Shown here in pieces: positions 43,592 to 53,339 of a stretch of 64,000 nt of DNA. Origin of the DNA: Paracraurococcus lichenis (GTDB lineage: Bacteria; Pseudomonadota; Alphaproteobacteria; Acetobacterales; Acetobacteraceae). The notes under the pieces were generated by a model. That model was not told the origin of the DNA and ran no database searches. It saw only the letters and a program-made list of their open reading frames with translations. The DNA is taken from NCBI RefSeq assembly GCF_030657435.1, contig NZ_JAUTWS010000014.1, positions 1 to 64,000 on the forward strand, given 5' to 3'. Position 1 is the first letter of the stretch; the number at the start of each line of letters is the position of its first letter. Position numbers and translations under genes: made by a program.

Positions 43592-44542
43592 TTACCGGAA
43601 CAGCAGCGAGGACAGCTTGCGCCGCCCCGCCTTGGAGGCCGGGTCGTCGAAGCCCCAGGCCTCGAAGAACTTCAGGAGCTGTTTGCGCGCCGCCTCGTCG
43701 TTCCAGGCGCGGTCGCGCCGGATGGCCTCGAGCAACGCGTCCACCGCGCCGTCGCGGTCACCCGCCGCGTTAAGCGCGACGGCGAGGTCGATGCGCGCGG
43801 CATGGTCATCCGGGTCGGCGCGGAGGCGCTGCTCGAACTCCGCGAGCTTGGAGCGCGCCTTGCGCCCCTCGGCGGCGAGCTCGAGCGCGCTGCGCACCGA
43901 GGCGATCTCAGGATGGTCGCGCAGCTTGGCCGGCACGCTCTCCAGCACCTGCAGCGCCTGCTCCTCCTCCTCGAGCGCCATGAGGGCGCGGGCGACGCCG
44001 GCGAAGGCCTCGGCATTCTCGGGGTCCTGCTGCACCAGCGCGCCGAAGAGCTGCAGCGCGCCCTGGTGGTCGCCCTCCTCCGCGGCCGCCTTGGCCTCGG
44101 CCAGCAGGTCGGCGGTCGGCATCTGGCCGCCGGCCGCCTTCAGCAGGCCCTCGACGAATTTCTTCACCTCGCTCTCGGGCAGGGCGCCCTGGAAGAGGTC
44201 GAGGATCTGGCCCTGCCAGAAGGCGGCGACGGTCGGCACGCTCTGCAGCGGCAGGCCGAGCTGGGTGAGCTGCTGGACGAGCGCGCGGTTCTTGTCGATG
44301 TCGATCTTGACCAGGCGCAGGCGGCCGCCGGCGGCGCGCACCACCTTCTCGAGCGTCGGCGTCAGCGTCTTGCAGGGGCCGCACCAGGTCGCCCAGAAAT
44401 CCACCAGGACGGGCACCTCGCGCGAGGCGTTCACCACGTCCTGCATGAAGGTCTTCTGGTCGCCGTCCTTGATCGGGTCGACGCCGCCAGCCGCCGCCCC
44501 CGGTCCGGGCCCCTGGCGGTTCGGGTCGAAGATCACGTCCAT
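43592..44542 (-). CDS. CnoX/YbbN-type thioredoxin-TPR protein
   Basis: 316 residues. A thioredoxin domain (residues about 30-130) with the active site FWATWCGPCK is followed by TPR-like helices (about 150-310; EGDHQGALQLFGALVQQ, AARIDLAVALNAAGDRDGAV). CnoX proteins hold and reduce oxidised clients and hand them to GroEL. An intact Cys-x-x-Cys means real redox activity, as in the Caulobacter-type protein. The start MDVIFDPNRQG has GAGGA upstream. It heads the LON/small-protein/Trm112/DUF971 unit. Confidence 0.92.
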   Translation of the reverse strand: MDVIFDPNRQGPGPGAAAGGVDPIKDGDQKTFMQDVVNASREVPVLVDFWATWCGPCKTLTPTLEKVVRAAGGRLRLVKIDIDKNRALVQQLTQLGLPLQSVPTVAAFWQGQILDLFQGALPESEVKKFVEGLLKAAGGQMPTADLLAEAKAAAEEGDHQGALQLFGALVQQDPENAEAFAGVARALMALEEEEQALQVLESVPAKLRDHPEIASVRSALELAAEGRKARSKLAEFEQRLRADPDDHAARIDLAVALNAAGDRDGAVDALLEAIRRDRAWNDEAARKQLLKFFEAWGFDDPASKAGRRKLSSLLFR

Positions 44543-45018
44543 GTCGGCAATCCTCACTCTCGCGGTCTTACATGCCCCCGCAGGGCGCGGGGACAATGGG
44601 CAATCAGCCATTCGGCCAGCGGCACGTCCCGCCCTGGCGCGGGCGGGACCCCACTGGCCGGCCGAAGGCGGAGTGTTGCCACTGCGGAGGCGTCGAGGCT
44701 AGCGGGCGCCGGCCAGCCGACGGGGGATGCGGGCCGCGCGGTGCGCCGCGGCGCCCGGCGGGCCGCCGCAAGCAGGGCAGCGGGGCAACCCTGCTGCCTG
44801 CACGGAGCGGGACGGGCCGGTAACGGCGGCGCCAGGGTGAAGCGCCAGGGGGCCGGGGCCGGCCGGCATCTCTCCTTCGCAGTTTTGTCTCAAGAATAGA
44901 TTTCTTTCGTATAAAATAAACCTTTTGGTTAAATCGCACTGATGGTAACAGTCGTTCCACACCCCGTACGGGCACTGCCCCGGCGTCCCGCGCGGTACAG
45001 GAGAGGTCTTCTTACCTT
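44543..45018. other. 476-bp gap with an A+T-rich promoter region
   Basis: No gene is supported. The first 330 bases are GC-rich with inverted repeats. Bases 44880-44940 turn A+T-rich, contain TATAAA (44910-44915) and probably drive the PEP-CTERM gene. The cnoX-like promoter should lie close to 44543. Confidence 0.6.
44885..44915 (+). promoter_or_regulatory. possible promoter of the PEP-CTERM gene
   Basis: TTGTCT (44885-44890) and TATAAA (44910-44915) with a 19-base spacer, in a sharp A+T-rich patch about 100 bases before the start codon. The spacer is long, so activator help is possible. Confidence 0.35.
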
Positions 45019-45837
45019 ATGAGTAATCTCGTGACCCGTCTCGTGCTGGCCACGGCCGCGACGGCAGCCATCGCAGCCTCCTCGGCAGAGGCTTCGCCAC
45101 TCTCCCCGGTCCCTCACACGATCTCGGTGACGGTTTCGCTGCCCGATGGGTTCGACGGGCAGACCAGGGCGACGGCCGACTACACGAACATCATGGGCAC
45201 CCTCGACATCCCGAAGATCACCGGCCAGGGCGCTGTCATCACGTCGATCGTGGTGGCCCTCACCGGCAGCGTCTTCGGCGATTTCTCCGCCACGAACACG
45301 ATCGACGCACGGCCGGAGCCGACGAAGAACGGGAACGAGAGCACCGCCAACTTCACGAGGCGACATGACGCATGGGTCAGCTGGACCACCAGCAAGACCT
45401 TCACGAACCAGGTCGCCAAGCTCGGGGCGACGATCTCCATCGCCTCGCCCGATCCGGCCGCCCAGCCGCTCGCCATCGTCCTGCCGCTGGTGCAGCAGAC
45501 TTTCACCCTCGCACCGTCGCAGGTGGTACGGGGCGACAATCTCAGCGCCACCGCCAGCACGACGCAGACCTACGACGCGAACAACCCGGTCTTCGCCAGC
45601 CTCGCCCCGCTCTTCCTCGGCCAGGGCACGCTGTCCCTGGACGTCGAAGCCCTGGGCGCGTCGCAGTTCGTCGGCAGCGGTAATGCATCCGCCCGGTTCA
45701 CGACCCTCGCCGGCGCCACCGCCACCGTCACCGTGAACTACACCACCACGCCCGTGCCCGAGCCGGCGAGCCTCGCACTGTTGGGCGCCGGGCTGCTGGG
45801 CATCGGCCTCGTGCAGCGGAAGCGCAAGACGGTCTGA
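45019..45837 (+). CDS. PEP-CTERM-anchored secreted protein
   Basis: 272 residues. The signal peptide is MSNLVTRLVLATAATAAIAASSAEA. The body is beta-rich and Thr/Ser-rich, with VITSIVVALTGSVFGDFSATN, which recalls choice-of-anchor E proteins. The C-terminal sorting signal VPEPASLALLGAGLLGIG is followed by the basic QRKRK. An exosortase would cut at the VPEP motif and link the protein to the surface or exopolysaccharide. No exosortase or EPS gene is in the window. An AGGAGAGG-like site precedes the ATG. Confidence 0.88.
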   Translation: MSNLVTRLVLATAATAAIAASSAEASPLSPVPHTISVTVSLPDGFDGQTRATADYTNIMGTLDIPKITGQGAVITSIVVALTGSVFGDFSATNTIDARPEPTKNGNESTANFTRRHDAWVSWTTSKTFTNQVAKLGATISIASPDPAAQPLAIVLPLVQQTFTLAPSQVVRGDNLSATASTTQTYDANNPVFASLAPLFLGQGTLSLDVEALGASQFVGSGNASARFTTLAGATATVTVNYTTTPVPEPASLALLGAGLLGIGLVQRKRKTV

Positions 45838-46004
45838 GACCGCAGACGCCGGCCGGAAAAACTCCGGCCACCCAGTCCACCATGCTCCCCTCGCCCGGGC
45901 CCGGCCGCAGCGCGGTCCAGACCGGCCGGAACCGACCCATCACCCCGGAACCCCAGGCCACCGCCGCAAGACGGCCCGCCACGATGCCCGAGCAGCCGGA
46001 CGGC

Positions 46005-46520
46005 TCAGCCCCCAGGCGGCGGGATCTCCAGCACCTCCGGCCGGTGCCCCAGCCCCTCGAGGAAGCGCAGCAGGTCGGCCGGGCGGATCGCCGTGGTCAT
46101 GCTGTTGACCAGCGGGTGGACATGCACCCAAGGGTGGTCGCGCAGCAGCCCGGCATCCAGCACGATCCGCACCGCCCCGGCCGGCGCGTTCACCATGCCG
46201 AAGGGCGTGACGGAGCCGGGCTCCACACCCAGCAGGGCACGCAGGTCCTCGGCCGGCGCCATCTCCACCCGCCCGGCGCCGGCGGCGCGGGCGAGCGCAT
46301 TCACCGAGACCTGCCGGTCCTCCTGCAGCACGGCCAGCAGGTGCGGCCCGGGCGCCCGCTTCGCCGGCCGGAGGAACAGGTTCTTGCTGTGCCCGCCGGG
46401 GAGGCTGCCGCGCAGCGCCTGGCTCTCCGCCACGGTGAAGACGGGCGGGTGCGTCACCGTCCGCGTCTCGATCCCGAGCGCGGCGAGGCGTGCGAGAAGG
46501 CCATCCGGGGTTTCGGGCAT
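46005..46520 (-). CDS. YbaK/ProXp-type aminoacyl-tRNA deacylase
   Basis: A 171-residue trans-editing hydrolase. GGHSKNLFLRPAK carries the catalytic Lys of the YbaK/ProX family; VTPFGMVNAPAGAVRIVLD and WVHVHPLVNSMTT complete the pocket. ProXp-ala clears Ala-tRNA-Pro, the best match for this stand-alone type. The start is the ATG at 46520. It is a single gene, with 271 bases between it and the GT4 gene in which I see no gene. Confidence 0.9.
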   Translation of the reverse strand: MPETPDGLLARLAALGIETRTVTHPPVFTVAESQALRGSLPGGHSKNLFLRPAKRAPGPHLLAVLQEDRQVSVNALARAAGAGRVEMAPAEDLRALLGVEPGSVTPFGMVNAPAGAVRIVLDAGLLRDHPWVHVHPLVNSMTTAIRPADLLRFLEGLGHRPEVLEIPPPGG

Positions 46521-46791
46521 GCGATGCGGTCCATGGCGGGGCGCGGCTGTTTCGGCCAGCCGGCAGGCCCGCGCAAGCGCCAGCGGCATCACGCCACCCG
46601 CGATCGGCGCTTCGCGCGGCGCGTGATGGCAACGAGCACCAACAACCGCGTGAGCGTTTGATTGCGGCGCAGCACGACCACCCCGGCGCCACGATCTGGT
46701 CGGAATCCTGACGTTCAAAGGAGGCAAGCAACCGACCCGGATGAGGTTCCGGCCGGCACGGCGGAATTCACCGGGCAGGAGAGGATCATCA

Positions 46792-47853
46792 ATGCGAATC
46801 GCGCAGATCGCGCCGCTGGCCGAAGCGGTACCGCCGAAGCTCTATGGCGGGACCGAGAGGGTCGTCTCTTACCTCACGGAGGAACTCGTCGCACTCGGCC
46901 ACGACGTGACGCTCTTCGCCAGCGGCGATTCCGTCACCGCGGCGAAGCTGGCGGCGATGAGCCCGCAGGCGCTGCGGCTCGACAAGAGCATTGGCGACGC
47001 GAATGCGCCGGTCTTCCTGATGCTCGAGCGGGTGCTGCGGCGTGCCCATGAGTTCGACGTGCTGCACTTCCACCTCGACTACATGCCCTTCTCGCTCTTC
47101 ACCCGGCAGCCCACGCCGCATGTGACGACGCTGCACGGCCGGCTCGACCTGCCGGAGATCTGGGGGCATTACGAGTTGCACACCGATGTGCCGCTGATCT
47201 CCATCTCCGATAGCCAGCGCAAGCCGATGGCCTGGGCGAATTGGGCGCGCACCATCCATCACGGCCTGCCGGAGACCCTGTTCCGGCCGACCCCCGGCGT
47301 GGAGCCCTCCTATCTCGCCTTCCTCGGCCGCATCTCGCCGGAGAAGCGGGTGGACCGCGCGATTGAGATCGCCGGCCGCGCCGGGATGAAAGTCAAGATT
47401 GCCGCCAAGGTGGACCGCGCCGACCGCGACTACTTCGAGGCGAAAATCGAGCCCCTGCTGAAACTCCCGCATGTCGAGTACATCGGCGAGATCGGCGACC
47501 ACCAGAAGGCGGAGTTCCTCTCGGGCGCCCGGGCGCTGCTCTTCCCGATCGACTGGCCCGAGCCCTTCGGCCTGGTGATGATCGAGGCGATGGCCTGCGG
47601 CACGCCGGTCATCGCCTTCAACCACGGCTCGGTGCCGGAGGTGCTGGAGGACGGGAAGACCGGCTTCCTGGTGCGGGACATGGACGCCGCGGTGGACGCG
47701 GTCGCCCGGCTGCCCCTGCTGTCGCGCGCCACCATCCGCGCGGAGTTCGAGCGGCGCTTCACCGCCCGCCGCATGGCGGAGGACCATGTCGCGCTCTACG
47801 AGCGCCTGGTCCGTGCCCGCATGGCCTCGGTGGAGGCCATCGCCGCCGAGTGA
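46792..47853 (+). CDS. family 4 glycosyltransferase
   Basis: A 353-residue GT-B fold enzyme. AEAVPPKLYGGTERVVSYL is the acceptor-side glycine loop, DVLHFHLDYMPFSLF follows, SYLAFLGRISPEKRVDRAIEIA starts the C domain, and WPEPFGLVMIEAMACGTPVIAF is the nucleotide-sugar-binding E-x7-E motif. The ATG at 46792 has AGGAGAGGA upstream. The convergent neighbour is a glycogen-debranching-type hydrolase. The two are often paired in related genomes, which suggests a link to glucan or trehalose-like sugar metabolism. Confidence 0.92.
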   Translation: MRIAQIAPLAEAVPPKLYGGTERVVSYLTEELVALGHDVTLFASGDSVTAAKLAAMSPQALRLDKSIGDANAPVFLMLERVLRRAHEFDVLHFHLDYMPFSLFTRQPTPHVTTLHGRLDLPEIWGHYELHTDVPLISISDSQRKPMAWANWARTIHHGLPETLFRPTPGVEPSYLAFLGRISPEKRVDRAIEIAGRAGMKVKIAAKVDRADRDYFEAKIEPLLKLPHVEYIGEIGDHQKAEFLSGARALLFPIDWPEPFGLVMIEAMACGTPVIAFNHGSVPEVLEDGKTGFLVRDMDAAVDAVARLPLLSRATIRAEFERRFTARRMAEDHVALYERLVRARMASVEAIAAE

Positions 47854-47949
47854 GGGGACTGCGTGCCCCGGCCGGCAGGCCGGGGCACCGCCCGCCATCC
47901 TCGTCGCCGGCGCGGCGGTTCTGCCGTCCGTCGCCCGGACGCGCGTGCC

Positions 47950-50154
47950 TCAGGCCAGCAGCACCGCGCCGATCTCGCCGCTGCGGCTCGGCACGCTCAT
48001 CGCCACCGAATCGCCCGCCGCGCGCCGCAACTCGATGTCGATGCGGGCGCCGCCGAGGCTGAGGCCGCGCAGCAGCACCCGGTCCAGCCCCTGCGGCAGC
48101 ACCGGCCGCTCCAGCCGCACCAGCCGCTCCGCCGGATCGAAGGAGAGGCCGAGGCAGGCGCCGAGCAGCCCGATCGGCGCCGCCGCCGCCCAGGCCTGCG
48201 GCGCGCAGGCGACCGGATAGGCCGTGGGCCCCTGCCCGCCGCGCCGCGGGAAGCCGCAGAAGAGTTCCGGCAGCCGCCGCAGGTCGAGCCGCGCCGCGGC
48301 CGCCGTCAGCCCCTCCAGCAGCCGCGCCGCCGGCGCGCGATGGCCGTAGCGCGCGAGGCCGAGGCCGATCAGCGCCGTGTCGTGCGGCCAGACCGAGCCG
48401 TTGTGGTAGCTCATCGGGTTGTAGCGGGCCTCGGTCGTCGCCAGGGTGCGGATGCCCCAGCCGGAATGGAAGCTGCCATCCATCAGGTGCCGCGCGACCG
48501 AGGCGGCGCGATCCTCCGCGGCGAGGCCGCCGAGCAGCACATGCCCGGCATTGGAGGCGCGGACGCGGCAGGGCCGCTTCTCGCCGTCGAGCGCGAGGGC
48601 GTAGAGCCCCATGGCATCGTCCCAGAAGACCTGCTCGAAGCGCGTGCGCAGCGCCGCGGCCTTCGCCTCCATCGCCCGCGCCTCGTCCTCGGGACGGCCG
48701 AGCGCGCGGGCGATGCGCGCGGCGGCGAGCCAGGCGGCATGCACATAGGCCTGCACCTCGCAGAGCGCGATCGGCCCCTTCGCAAGCTGGCCATCGGCGT
48801 GCGAGACGCTGTCCCAGGAATCCTTCCAGCCCTGGTTGGCGAGGCCGGCCTCCGTCATGCGCCCGTATTCGACGAAGCCGTCGCCGTCGCGGTCGCCATG
48901 CTTCTCGATCCAGCCGAGCGCCGCCGCGATATTCGGCCAGAGGGCGCGGAGCGCCTCCGCATCCCCGGTGCGGTCGAGGAAGGCGCCGGCCAGCGCGACG
49001 AAGAGCGGCGTCGAATCGATGCTGCCGTAGTAGCGGCGGAAGGGCACCTCGCCGAGCATGGCCATCTCGCCGCAGCGCGTCTCGTGCAGGATTTTCCCCG
49101 GCTCGGCATCCGCCGCGGCATCGAAGCCGGTCGCCTGCATGGCGGCGAGGTGGCGCAGCACGCCGAGGGTGAGCGTCGGGTCGAGCCAGAGCGTCAGCCA
49201 GGCGGTGACGAGCGAGTCGCGCCCGAAGGCGGTGCTGAACCAGGGCACGCCGGCATAGGGGAAGGGCCCTTCCGGCGTCTGCGTCGTCAGCATCGTCAGG
49301 TCGGCCAGCGACCGGCCGATCATTTCGTCGAAGCCGGTATCGGCTGTCGTGACGGAGGCGGAGCGCGACTGCACCGCGCGGCGCTCCCGGCTGTCCTCCC
49401 AGAGCGCGCGGAGGAAGGCGGAGCGCGCCGGCTCGCCCGCGCCGTGGTTCGGGTCGCAGCGCGCCTCGACCAGCAGGGTCACGCGCTCGTTCGGCTGCAG
49501 CGGCAATTCGAAGACCGCGCGGTCCGGGGCGATCCGCGCCGGCGCCGGCTCGAAGCGCAGCCGGGTCTCCCGCCGCTCGCCGTCGAGGCCGGTATAGGAC
49601 AGCGTGACGCCATCGCCGGCCATGACGGGCGGGTGCAGCGTGCCGCGCCGCGCCCGCACCTCGCCGCGCACCTCGAAGAGGTCGACGAAGTCGGCCCCGA
49701 CATGCAGCGAGAGCTCGAGCTGCAGCGGCTTCTCGGCATGGTTGCGGATGGTCAGGCGCTCGAAGCAGATGCCGCTGCGGATGAATTTCGACCGGCGGAT
49801 ATGCACCTGGTCCTTCTCGATTGCCGCCCGCTGCGGCGTCGAGGGCAGGTCGGGGTTCGTCAGGTCGCAGGTGAGGACGGCGCCGTCGTCGGAAACGGCG
49901 GAGCTCAGCAGCAGCGGCTTCATGCCCGCCACCATCAGTTCCAGCCGCGAGAGGTGGCGCGTGTCGCGGTGGTAGAGCCCCTCCGGCCCGCCCGGCACCG
50001 GCACCGCATCGCCGTTGCGGTTCAGCACCGCGAAGGTGTCGTCGCCCTTCAGCACGCGTGGTCGCATTTCCTGCAGTGAAATGCTCGCGGTGATCGAATG
50101 CGGGTCCGCCCCCTCTCCGGCCTGCAGTATGGCGGTCGCCTGGGGTGCGGTCAT
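47950..50154 (-). CDS. glycogen-debranching-type amylo-alpha-1,6-glucosidase
   Basis: 734 residues. The N-terminal debranching-enzyme domain has DTFAVLNRNGDAVPVPGGPEGLYHRDTRHLS; an alpha/alpha-six barrel follows with WFSTAFGRDSLVTAW, EYGRMTEAGLANQGWKDSWD (general acid/base Asp/Glu region) and NPMSYHNGSVWPHDTALI. It hydrolyses alpha-1,6 branch glucose or related glucan ends in the cytosol. GGAG lies just before the ATG at 50154. It faces the GT4 gene, with 96 bases between the two stops. Beyond its start lies the palindromic block at 50254-50372. Confidence 0.92.
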   Translation of the reverse strand: MTAPQATAILQAGEGADPHSITASISLQEMRPRVLKGDDTFAVLNRNGDAVPVPGGPEGLYHRDTRHLSRLELMVAGMKPLLLSSAVSDDGAVLTCDLTNPDLPSTPQRAAIEKDQVHIRRSKFIRSGICFERLTIRNHAEKPLQLELSLHVGADFVDLFEVRGEVRARRGTLHPPVMAGDGVTLSYTGLDGERRETRLRFEPAPARIAPDRAVFELPLQPNERVTLLVEARCDPNHGAGEPARSAFLRALWEDSRERRAVQSRSASVTTADTGFDEMIGRSLADLTMLTTQTPEGPFPYAGVPWFSTAFGRDSLVTAWLTLWLDPTLTLGVLRHLAAMQATGFDAAADAEPGKILHETRCGEMAMLGEVPFRRYYGSIDSTPLFVALAGAFLDRTGDAEALRALWPNIAAALGWIEKHGDRDGDGFVEYGRMTEAGLANQGWKDSWDSVSHADGQLAKGPIALCEVQAYVHAAWLAAARIARALGRPEDEARAMEAKAAALRTRFEQVFWDDAMGLYALALDGEKRPCRVRASNAGHVLLGGLAAEDRAASVARHLMDGSFHSGWGIRTLATTEARYNPMSYHNGSVWPHDTALIGLGLARYGHRAPAARLLEGLTAAAARLDLRRLPELFCGFPRRGGQGPTAYPVACAPQAWAAAAPIGLLGACLGLSFDPAERLVRLERPVLPQGLDRVLLRGLSLGGARIDIELRRAAGDSVAMSVPSRSGEIGAVLLA

Positions 50155-50253
50155 GGAGGTCTCCTCGGCCCGGATCACGGGAGGGAAGCGCCCGGGCAGG
50201 AAACCGCAAGGTGTCGGTGCATGCGATGACGCATGCTTGACCAAGGGGAAGGA

Positions 50254-50295
50254 ACGGCCCCGCCCCCTGGAGAGGGGAGGCGGGAGCGGGGCCGT
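50254..50295. repeat. strong GC hairpin upstream of the debranching gene
   Basis: ACGGCCCCGC (50254-50263) is the exact reverse complement of GCGGGGCCGT (50286-50295), with CCCC and GGGG also able to pair inside. It is adjacent to the palindromic repeat at 50309-50372. It has no T-run; it could end the nif-side transcript or be part of the repeat block. Confidence 0.5.
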
Positions 50296-50308
50296 GGCAC
50301 CGGCCTGA

Positions 50309-50372
50309 GGCGCGCCGATGACCGAAGGGCCGGATGGCCCGGAGGTCTGAATCGGCTCGCCCAACATACAAG
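50309..50372. repeat. composite palindromic repeat, locus 3
   Basis: One unit, almost base-identical to the reverse complement of 58-119. It folds GCCGAT/ATCGGC (50314-50319, 50351-50356), GACC/GGTC and GGGCC/GGCCC around GGAT. It ends with GCCCAACATACAA. It lies between the end of the fix operon and the debranching gene. Confidence 0.85.
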
Positions 50373-50392
50373 GCCAGGCCGGTGCGGTTCCG

Positions 50393-50614
50393 TCAGGGTG
50401 CGAAGCGGTCCTCGCCCGCCAACGCCGTGTTCACCCAGTGGGAAACCTGCGCCCAGGCCTCCCCCGGCGTGCTGTCGCGGTGATGGCAGCGGTAGAGCCG
50501 CACGCAGGAGGACAGCGCGCGGCGGTCGCTGCCGCGGCCGGAGGTCAGCGCGCGATAGGCGTTCAGCACGGCGTGCCGGCAGACGCAATCCGCGGAGCAG
50601 TCGGTCGCGTCCAT
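50393..50614 (-). CDS. Cys-rich small protein at the end of the fix operon
   Basis: A 73-residue protein starting MDATDCSADCVCRHAVLNAY, with three Cys and a His in 10 residues, then SCVRLYRCHHRD with two Cys and two His. The second half ends WAQVSHWVNTALAGEDRFAP. The Cys/His pattern suits zinc or an Fe-S cluster, but no known family is recognised. It starts 5 nt after the fixX stop and is the last gene of the iscA-to-fixX run, so it is most likely coexpressed with nitrogen fixation and may act in electron transfer or cluster handling. That role is inference. Confidence 0.7.
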   Translation of the reverse strand: MDATDCSADCVCRHAVLNAYRALTSGRGSDRRALSSCVRLYRCHHRDSTPGEAWAQVSHWVNTALAGEDRFAP

Positions 50615-50619
50615 CGCCG

Positions 50620-50907
50620 TCAGCCGAACTTGAAGAGGATGCCGAACCCGCCGCGCGGGTAGTTCCACTCGATCTCGCCGGTCTTCTGCGTGACGACGCG
50701 GCAGGTGCCGCATTCGATGCAGCCGTCGGCAACGATCTCGACCGTGCCCTTGTCGGTCTCGAGATAGCAGCCGGCGGGGCAGGTATCGACCATCGCCAGC
50801 AGCGCGGCCGAGGGCTTCTCGTGCGGCCGGATGCGGATGTGGGGCCGGCCCGCATCCACGAGGTAGCGGTTCTGGAAGAGCTTCTCTTCGATACGCGGTG
50901 CGGTCAT
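50620..50907 (-). CDS. fixX: ferredoxin-like protein FixX
   Basis: A 95-residue electron carrier of the FixABCX complex. [14 protein letters not shown] and the [4Fe-4S] motif [12 protein letters not shown] are in the usual order, with the end [16 protein letters not shown] conserved. It passes the low-potential electrons produced by FixABC bifurcation toward nitrogenase ferredoxin or flavodoxin. It follows fixC by 12 nt. Confidence 0.96.
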   Translation of the reverse strand: MTAPRIEEKLFQNRYLVDAGRPHIRIRPHEKPSAALLAMVDTCPAGCYLETDKGTVEIVADGCIECGTCRVVTQKTGEIEWNYPRGGFGILFKFG

Positions 50908-50919
50908 GACCCTTGCTCC

Positions 50920-52224
50920 TCAGCGCCAGGCGCGTGCCACCTTCACGGCGTCCCCGACCAGGCCCCGCCAGCCGCGCGCCTGGCGCAGCGAGCCGAGGAT
51001 CTGGCCCTCCTTCGTCTTCTTGTCGGTGCCGTCGACCCGGAACCAGGTCTGCGCGGCCTGGCTGACCAGGCGCGGATAGACATCCAGCAGGTGCCGGCTG
51101 TTGTGCAGCAGCCCGGGGATGCCCCGGTACTTCTTCATGTCCTTCATCACGAAGCTGGCTTCGAGCCGCTTCGTGTATTCCGCGAGGTTGGCCCTGCTGC
51201 AGGCCTCGCGCCGGCGCTTCAGCCAGACGATGGTCTCGCCCGCCAGGCGGCCGGTGGTCATGGCGAGGTTCGAGCCCTCGCGGTGCACGGCATTGACGAA
51301 ATGCCCGGCATCGCCCGCGACCAGCCAGCCATCGCCGCAGAGCTCGGGGATCGCGTTGTAGCCGCCCTCCGGGATCAGGTGCGCGACGTATTCGCGGATC
51401 TCGCTGCCCTCGAGCAGCGGCCGGATGCTCGGGTGGTTCTTGAAGGCGTCGAGCAGCGCATAGGGCTTGATCCGCTTCTCCGCGAAGTCGCCCACCATGC
51501 AGCCGATGCCGACCGAGATGCTCTCGCGGTTGGTGTAGAGGAAGGCGGTGCCGGTCATGCCCCGGGTGATCGTGCCCATGGCCTCGATCACCACGCCCTC
51601 GTCGCCCTTCAGGTTGAAGCGCTGCTCCACCACCTCCTGCGGCAGGAAATGCATCTCCTTGACCGCCAGCGCGACATGGTCGGGCTGCAGCTCCCGGCGC
51701 AGGCCGGCGCGCTGGCCGACCAGGCCGTTCACGCCCTCCGCCAACACCACCACATCGGCCAGCAGCGGCTCCGGCCCGCGATCGGTCAGCACGCCGATGA
51801 CGCGGCCCTGGGTGTCCTTCAGCAGCTCCGTCACCGTGGTCTCGCAGAGCACGGTGGCGCCGGCCTCGCGCACCCGCCGGCTGAACCAGCGGTCGAACTG
51901 GGCGCGGATGATCGTATAGCGGTTCGGCTTCTCCTCGTTGAAGGTATCCGACCGGTAGTGCATGCCGGTATGGGAGGCGTCGTCCATCATCCAGATGCGC
52001 TGCTCGATGATGTGCCGCTCCAGCGGCGCATCCTCGCGGAAATCGGGGATGACCTTCTCCAGCGCATCGGCATAGAGGATCGCGCCCTGGACATTCTTGG
52101 AGCCGGGATATTCCCCGCGCTCCAGCTGCAGGACGTTCAGCCCGGCCTTCGCCATGGTATAGGCGGCCGCATTGCCGGAGGGGCCGGCGCCCACCACGAT
52201 GGCATCGAAGCGTTCCTGCTCCAT
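50920..52224 (-). CDS. fixC: electron-bifurcating flavoprotein-ubiquinone oxidoreductase FixC
   Basis: A 434-residue FAD protein related to ETF:quinone oxidoreductase. [19 protein letters not shown] binds FAD near the N terminus; [19 protein letters not shown] and [20 protein letters not shown] are the later FAD motifs. In the FixABCX complex it receives the high-potential electron for quinone while FixX takes the low-potential one. Spacing is 13 nt to fixB and 12 nt to fixX. Confidence 0.97.
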   Translation of the reverse strand: MEQERFDAIVVGAGPSGNAAAYTMAKAGLNVLQLERGEYPGSKNVQGAILYADALEKVIPDFREDAPLERHIIEQRIWMMDDASHTGMHYRSDTFNEEKPNRYTIIRAQFDRWFSRRVREAGATVLCETTVTELLKDTQGRVIGVLTDRGPEPLLADVVVLAEGVNGLVGQRAGLRRELQPDHVALAVKEMHFLPQEVVEQRFNLKGDEGVVIEAMGTITRGMTGTAFLYTNRESISVGIGCMVGDFAEKRIKPYALLDAFKNHPSIRPLLEGSEIREYVAHLIPEGGYNAIPELCGDGWLVAGDAGHFVNAVHREGSNLAMTTGRLAGETIVWLKRRREACSRANLAEYTKRLEASFVMKDMKKYRGIPGLLHNSRHLLDVYPRLVSQAAQTWFRVDGTDKKTKEGQILGSLRQARGWRGLVGDAVKVARAWR

Positions 52225-52237
52225 GGCGCGTATCCCT

Positions 52238-53326
52238 TCAGCCGGCCAGGCGGTTGACCGAGAGGCGCCGGCGGAAGGTCTCCGTCAGCGCCGGCAGGAT
52301 CTCCATCGCATCGGCGACGATGCCGAGATGCGCGAAGTCGAAGATGGGCGCATTGGCGTCCGTGTTGATGGCGAGGATGAGGTCCGCGCCCTCCACGCCC
52401 ACGCGGTGCTGGATGGCGCCCGAGATGCCGGCGGCGATGTAGAGCCGCGGGCGGATGGTCTTGCCGGTCTGGCCGATCTGCCGGTCGGCGCTGATCCAGC
52501 CCTTCTGCACCAGCGGCCGGGACCCGCCCCATTCGCCGCCGAGCACCGCGGCGAGTTCCCGCACCGCCTGGAAATTCTCGACCGAGCGCAGGCCGAGCCC
52601 GCCGGCGACGACGATATCGGCATAGGCGAGCTGCGCCTTGTCGCTGTCGCGGTCCGGCAGGAAGGAGAGCACCTTGGTGACGATGTCCTCCTCCCGCAGG
52701 GTCAGCGGGTGCGGCACGACGCGGCCGGACCGCCCGGGCTCGGCCTTCGGCATCGGCATCACGCGCGGCCGGACGGTCGCCATCTGCGGCCGGAAGTTCA
52801 GCGTGTGGATGGTGCAGAGCAGCGAGCCGCCGAAGGTCGGCCGCGTCGCGGCGAGCGACCGCTCGTCGTCGATCGCCAGTTCCGTGCAGTCCGCCGTCAG
52901 GCCGGTCAGCAGCGTCGTCGCCACCGCGCCGGCGAGGTCGCGGCCGAGCACCGTCGCGCCCAGCAGCAGGATCTCCGGCTTGTAGGTATTGACCAGCTCG
53001 GTCATCGCCCGCGTATAGGGCTCGTTGCGGTAGTGCTCGAGGATCGGGTCGGCGGTCAGGTAGACCAGGTCGGCGCCGTGCTCCCAGCAGGTGACGGCCG
53101 CCTGCTGCAGCCCTGGCTCGTCGCCGCCGAGCAGCACGCCCGCGAGCTCGACGCCGAGCTTGTCGGCGAGCTTGCGGCCCTCGCCCAGCAGCTCCAGCGA
53201 GACCGGGTGGATGGCGCCGTGCTCGACCTCGACATAAACCCAGACATGCCGGTAGGCCTTGAAATGCTCCGGCAGTTCCTTCTTCATGCCGGCCCGGCCG
53301 CCGGCGGGCTTCGTGCTTCCGCTCAT
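52238..53326 (-). CDS. fixB: electron transfer flavoprotein alpha FixB
   Basis: A 362-residue ETF-alpha homologue. The N-terminal half has [21 protein letters not shown], and the C-terminal FAD-binding half has [17 protein letters not shown] and [19 protein letters not shown]. It pairs with FixA to form the bifurcating flavin module that oxidises NADH. It is slightly longer than ordinary ETF-alpha, as is normal for FixB. Confidence 0.97.
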   Translation of the reverse strand: MSGSTKPAGGRAGMKKELPEHFKAYRHVWVYVEVEHGAIHPVSLELLGEGRKLADKLGVELAGVLLGGDEPGLQQAAVTCWEHGADLVYLTADPILEHYRNEPYTRAMTELVNTYKPEILLLGATVLGRDLAGAVATTLLTGLTADCTELAIDDERSLAATRPTFGGSLLCTIHTLNFRPQMATVRPRVMPMPKAEPGRSGRVVPHPLTLREEDIVTKVLSFLPDRDSDKAQLAYADIVVAGGLGLRSVENFQAVRELAAVLGGEWGGSRPLVQKGWISADRQIGQTGKTIRPRLYIAAGISGAIQHRVGVEGADLILAINTDANAPIFDFAHLGIVADAMEILPALTETFRRRLSVNRLAG

Positions 53327-53339
53327 CGCTCGAGCCTCC

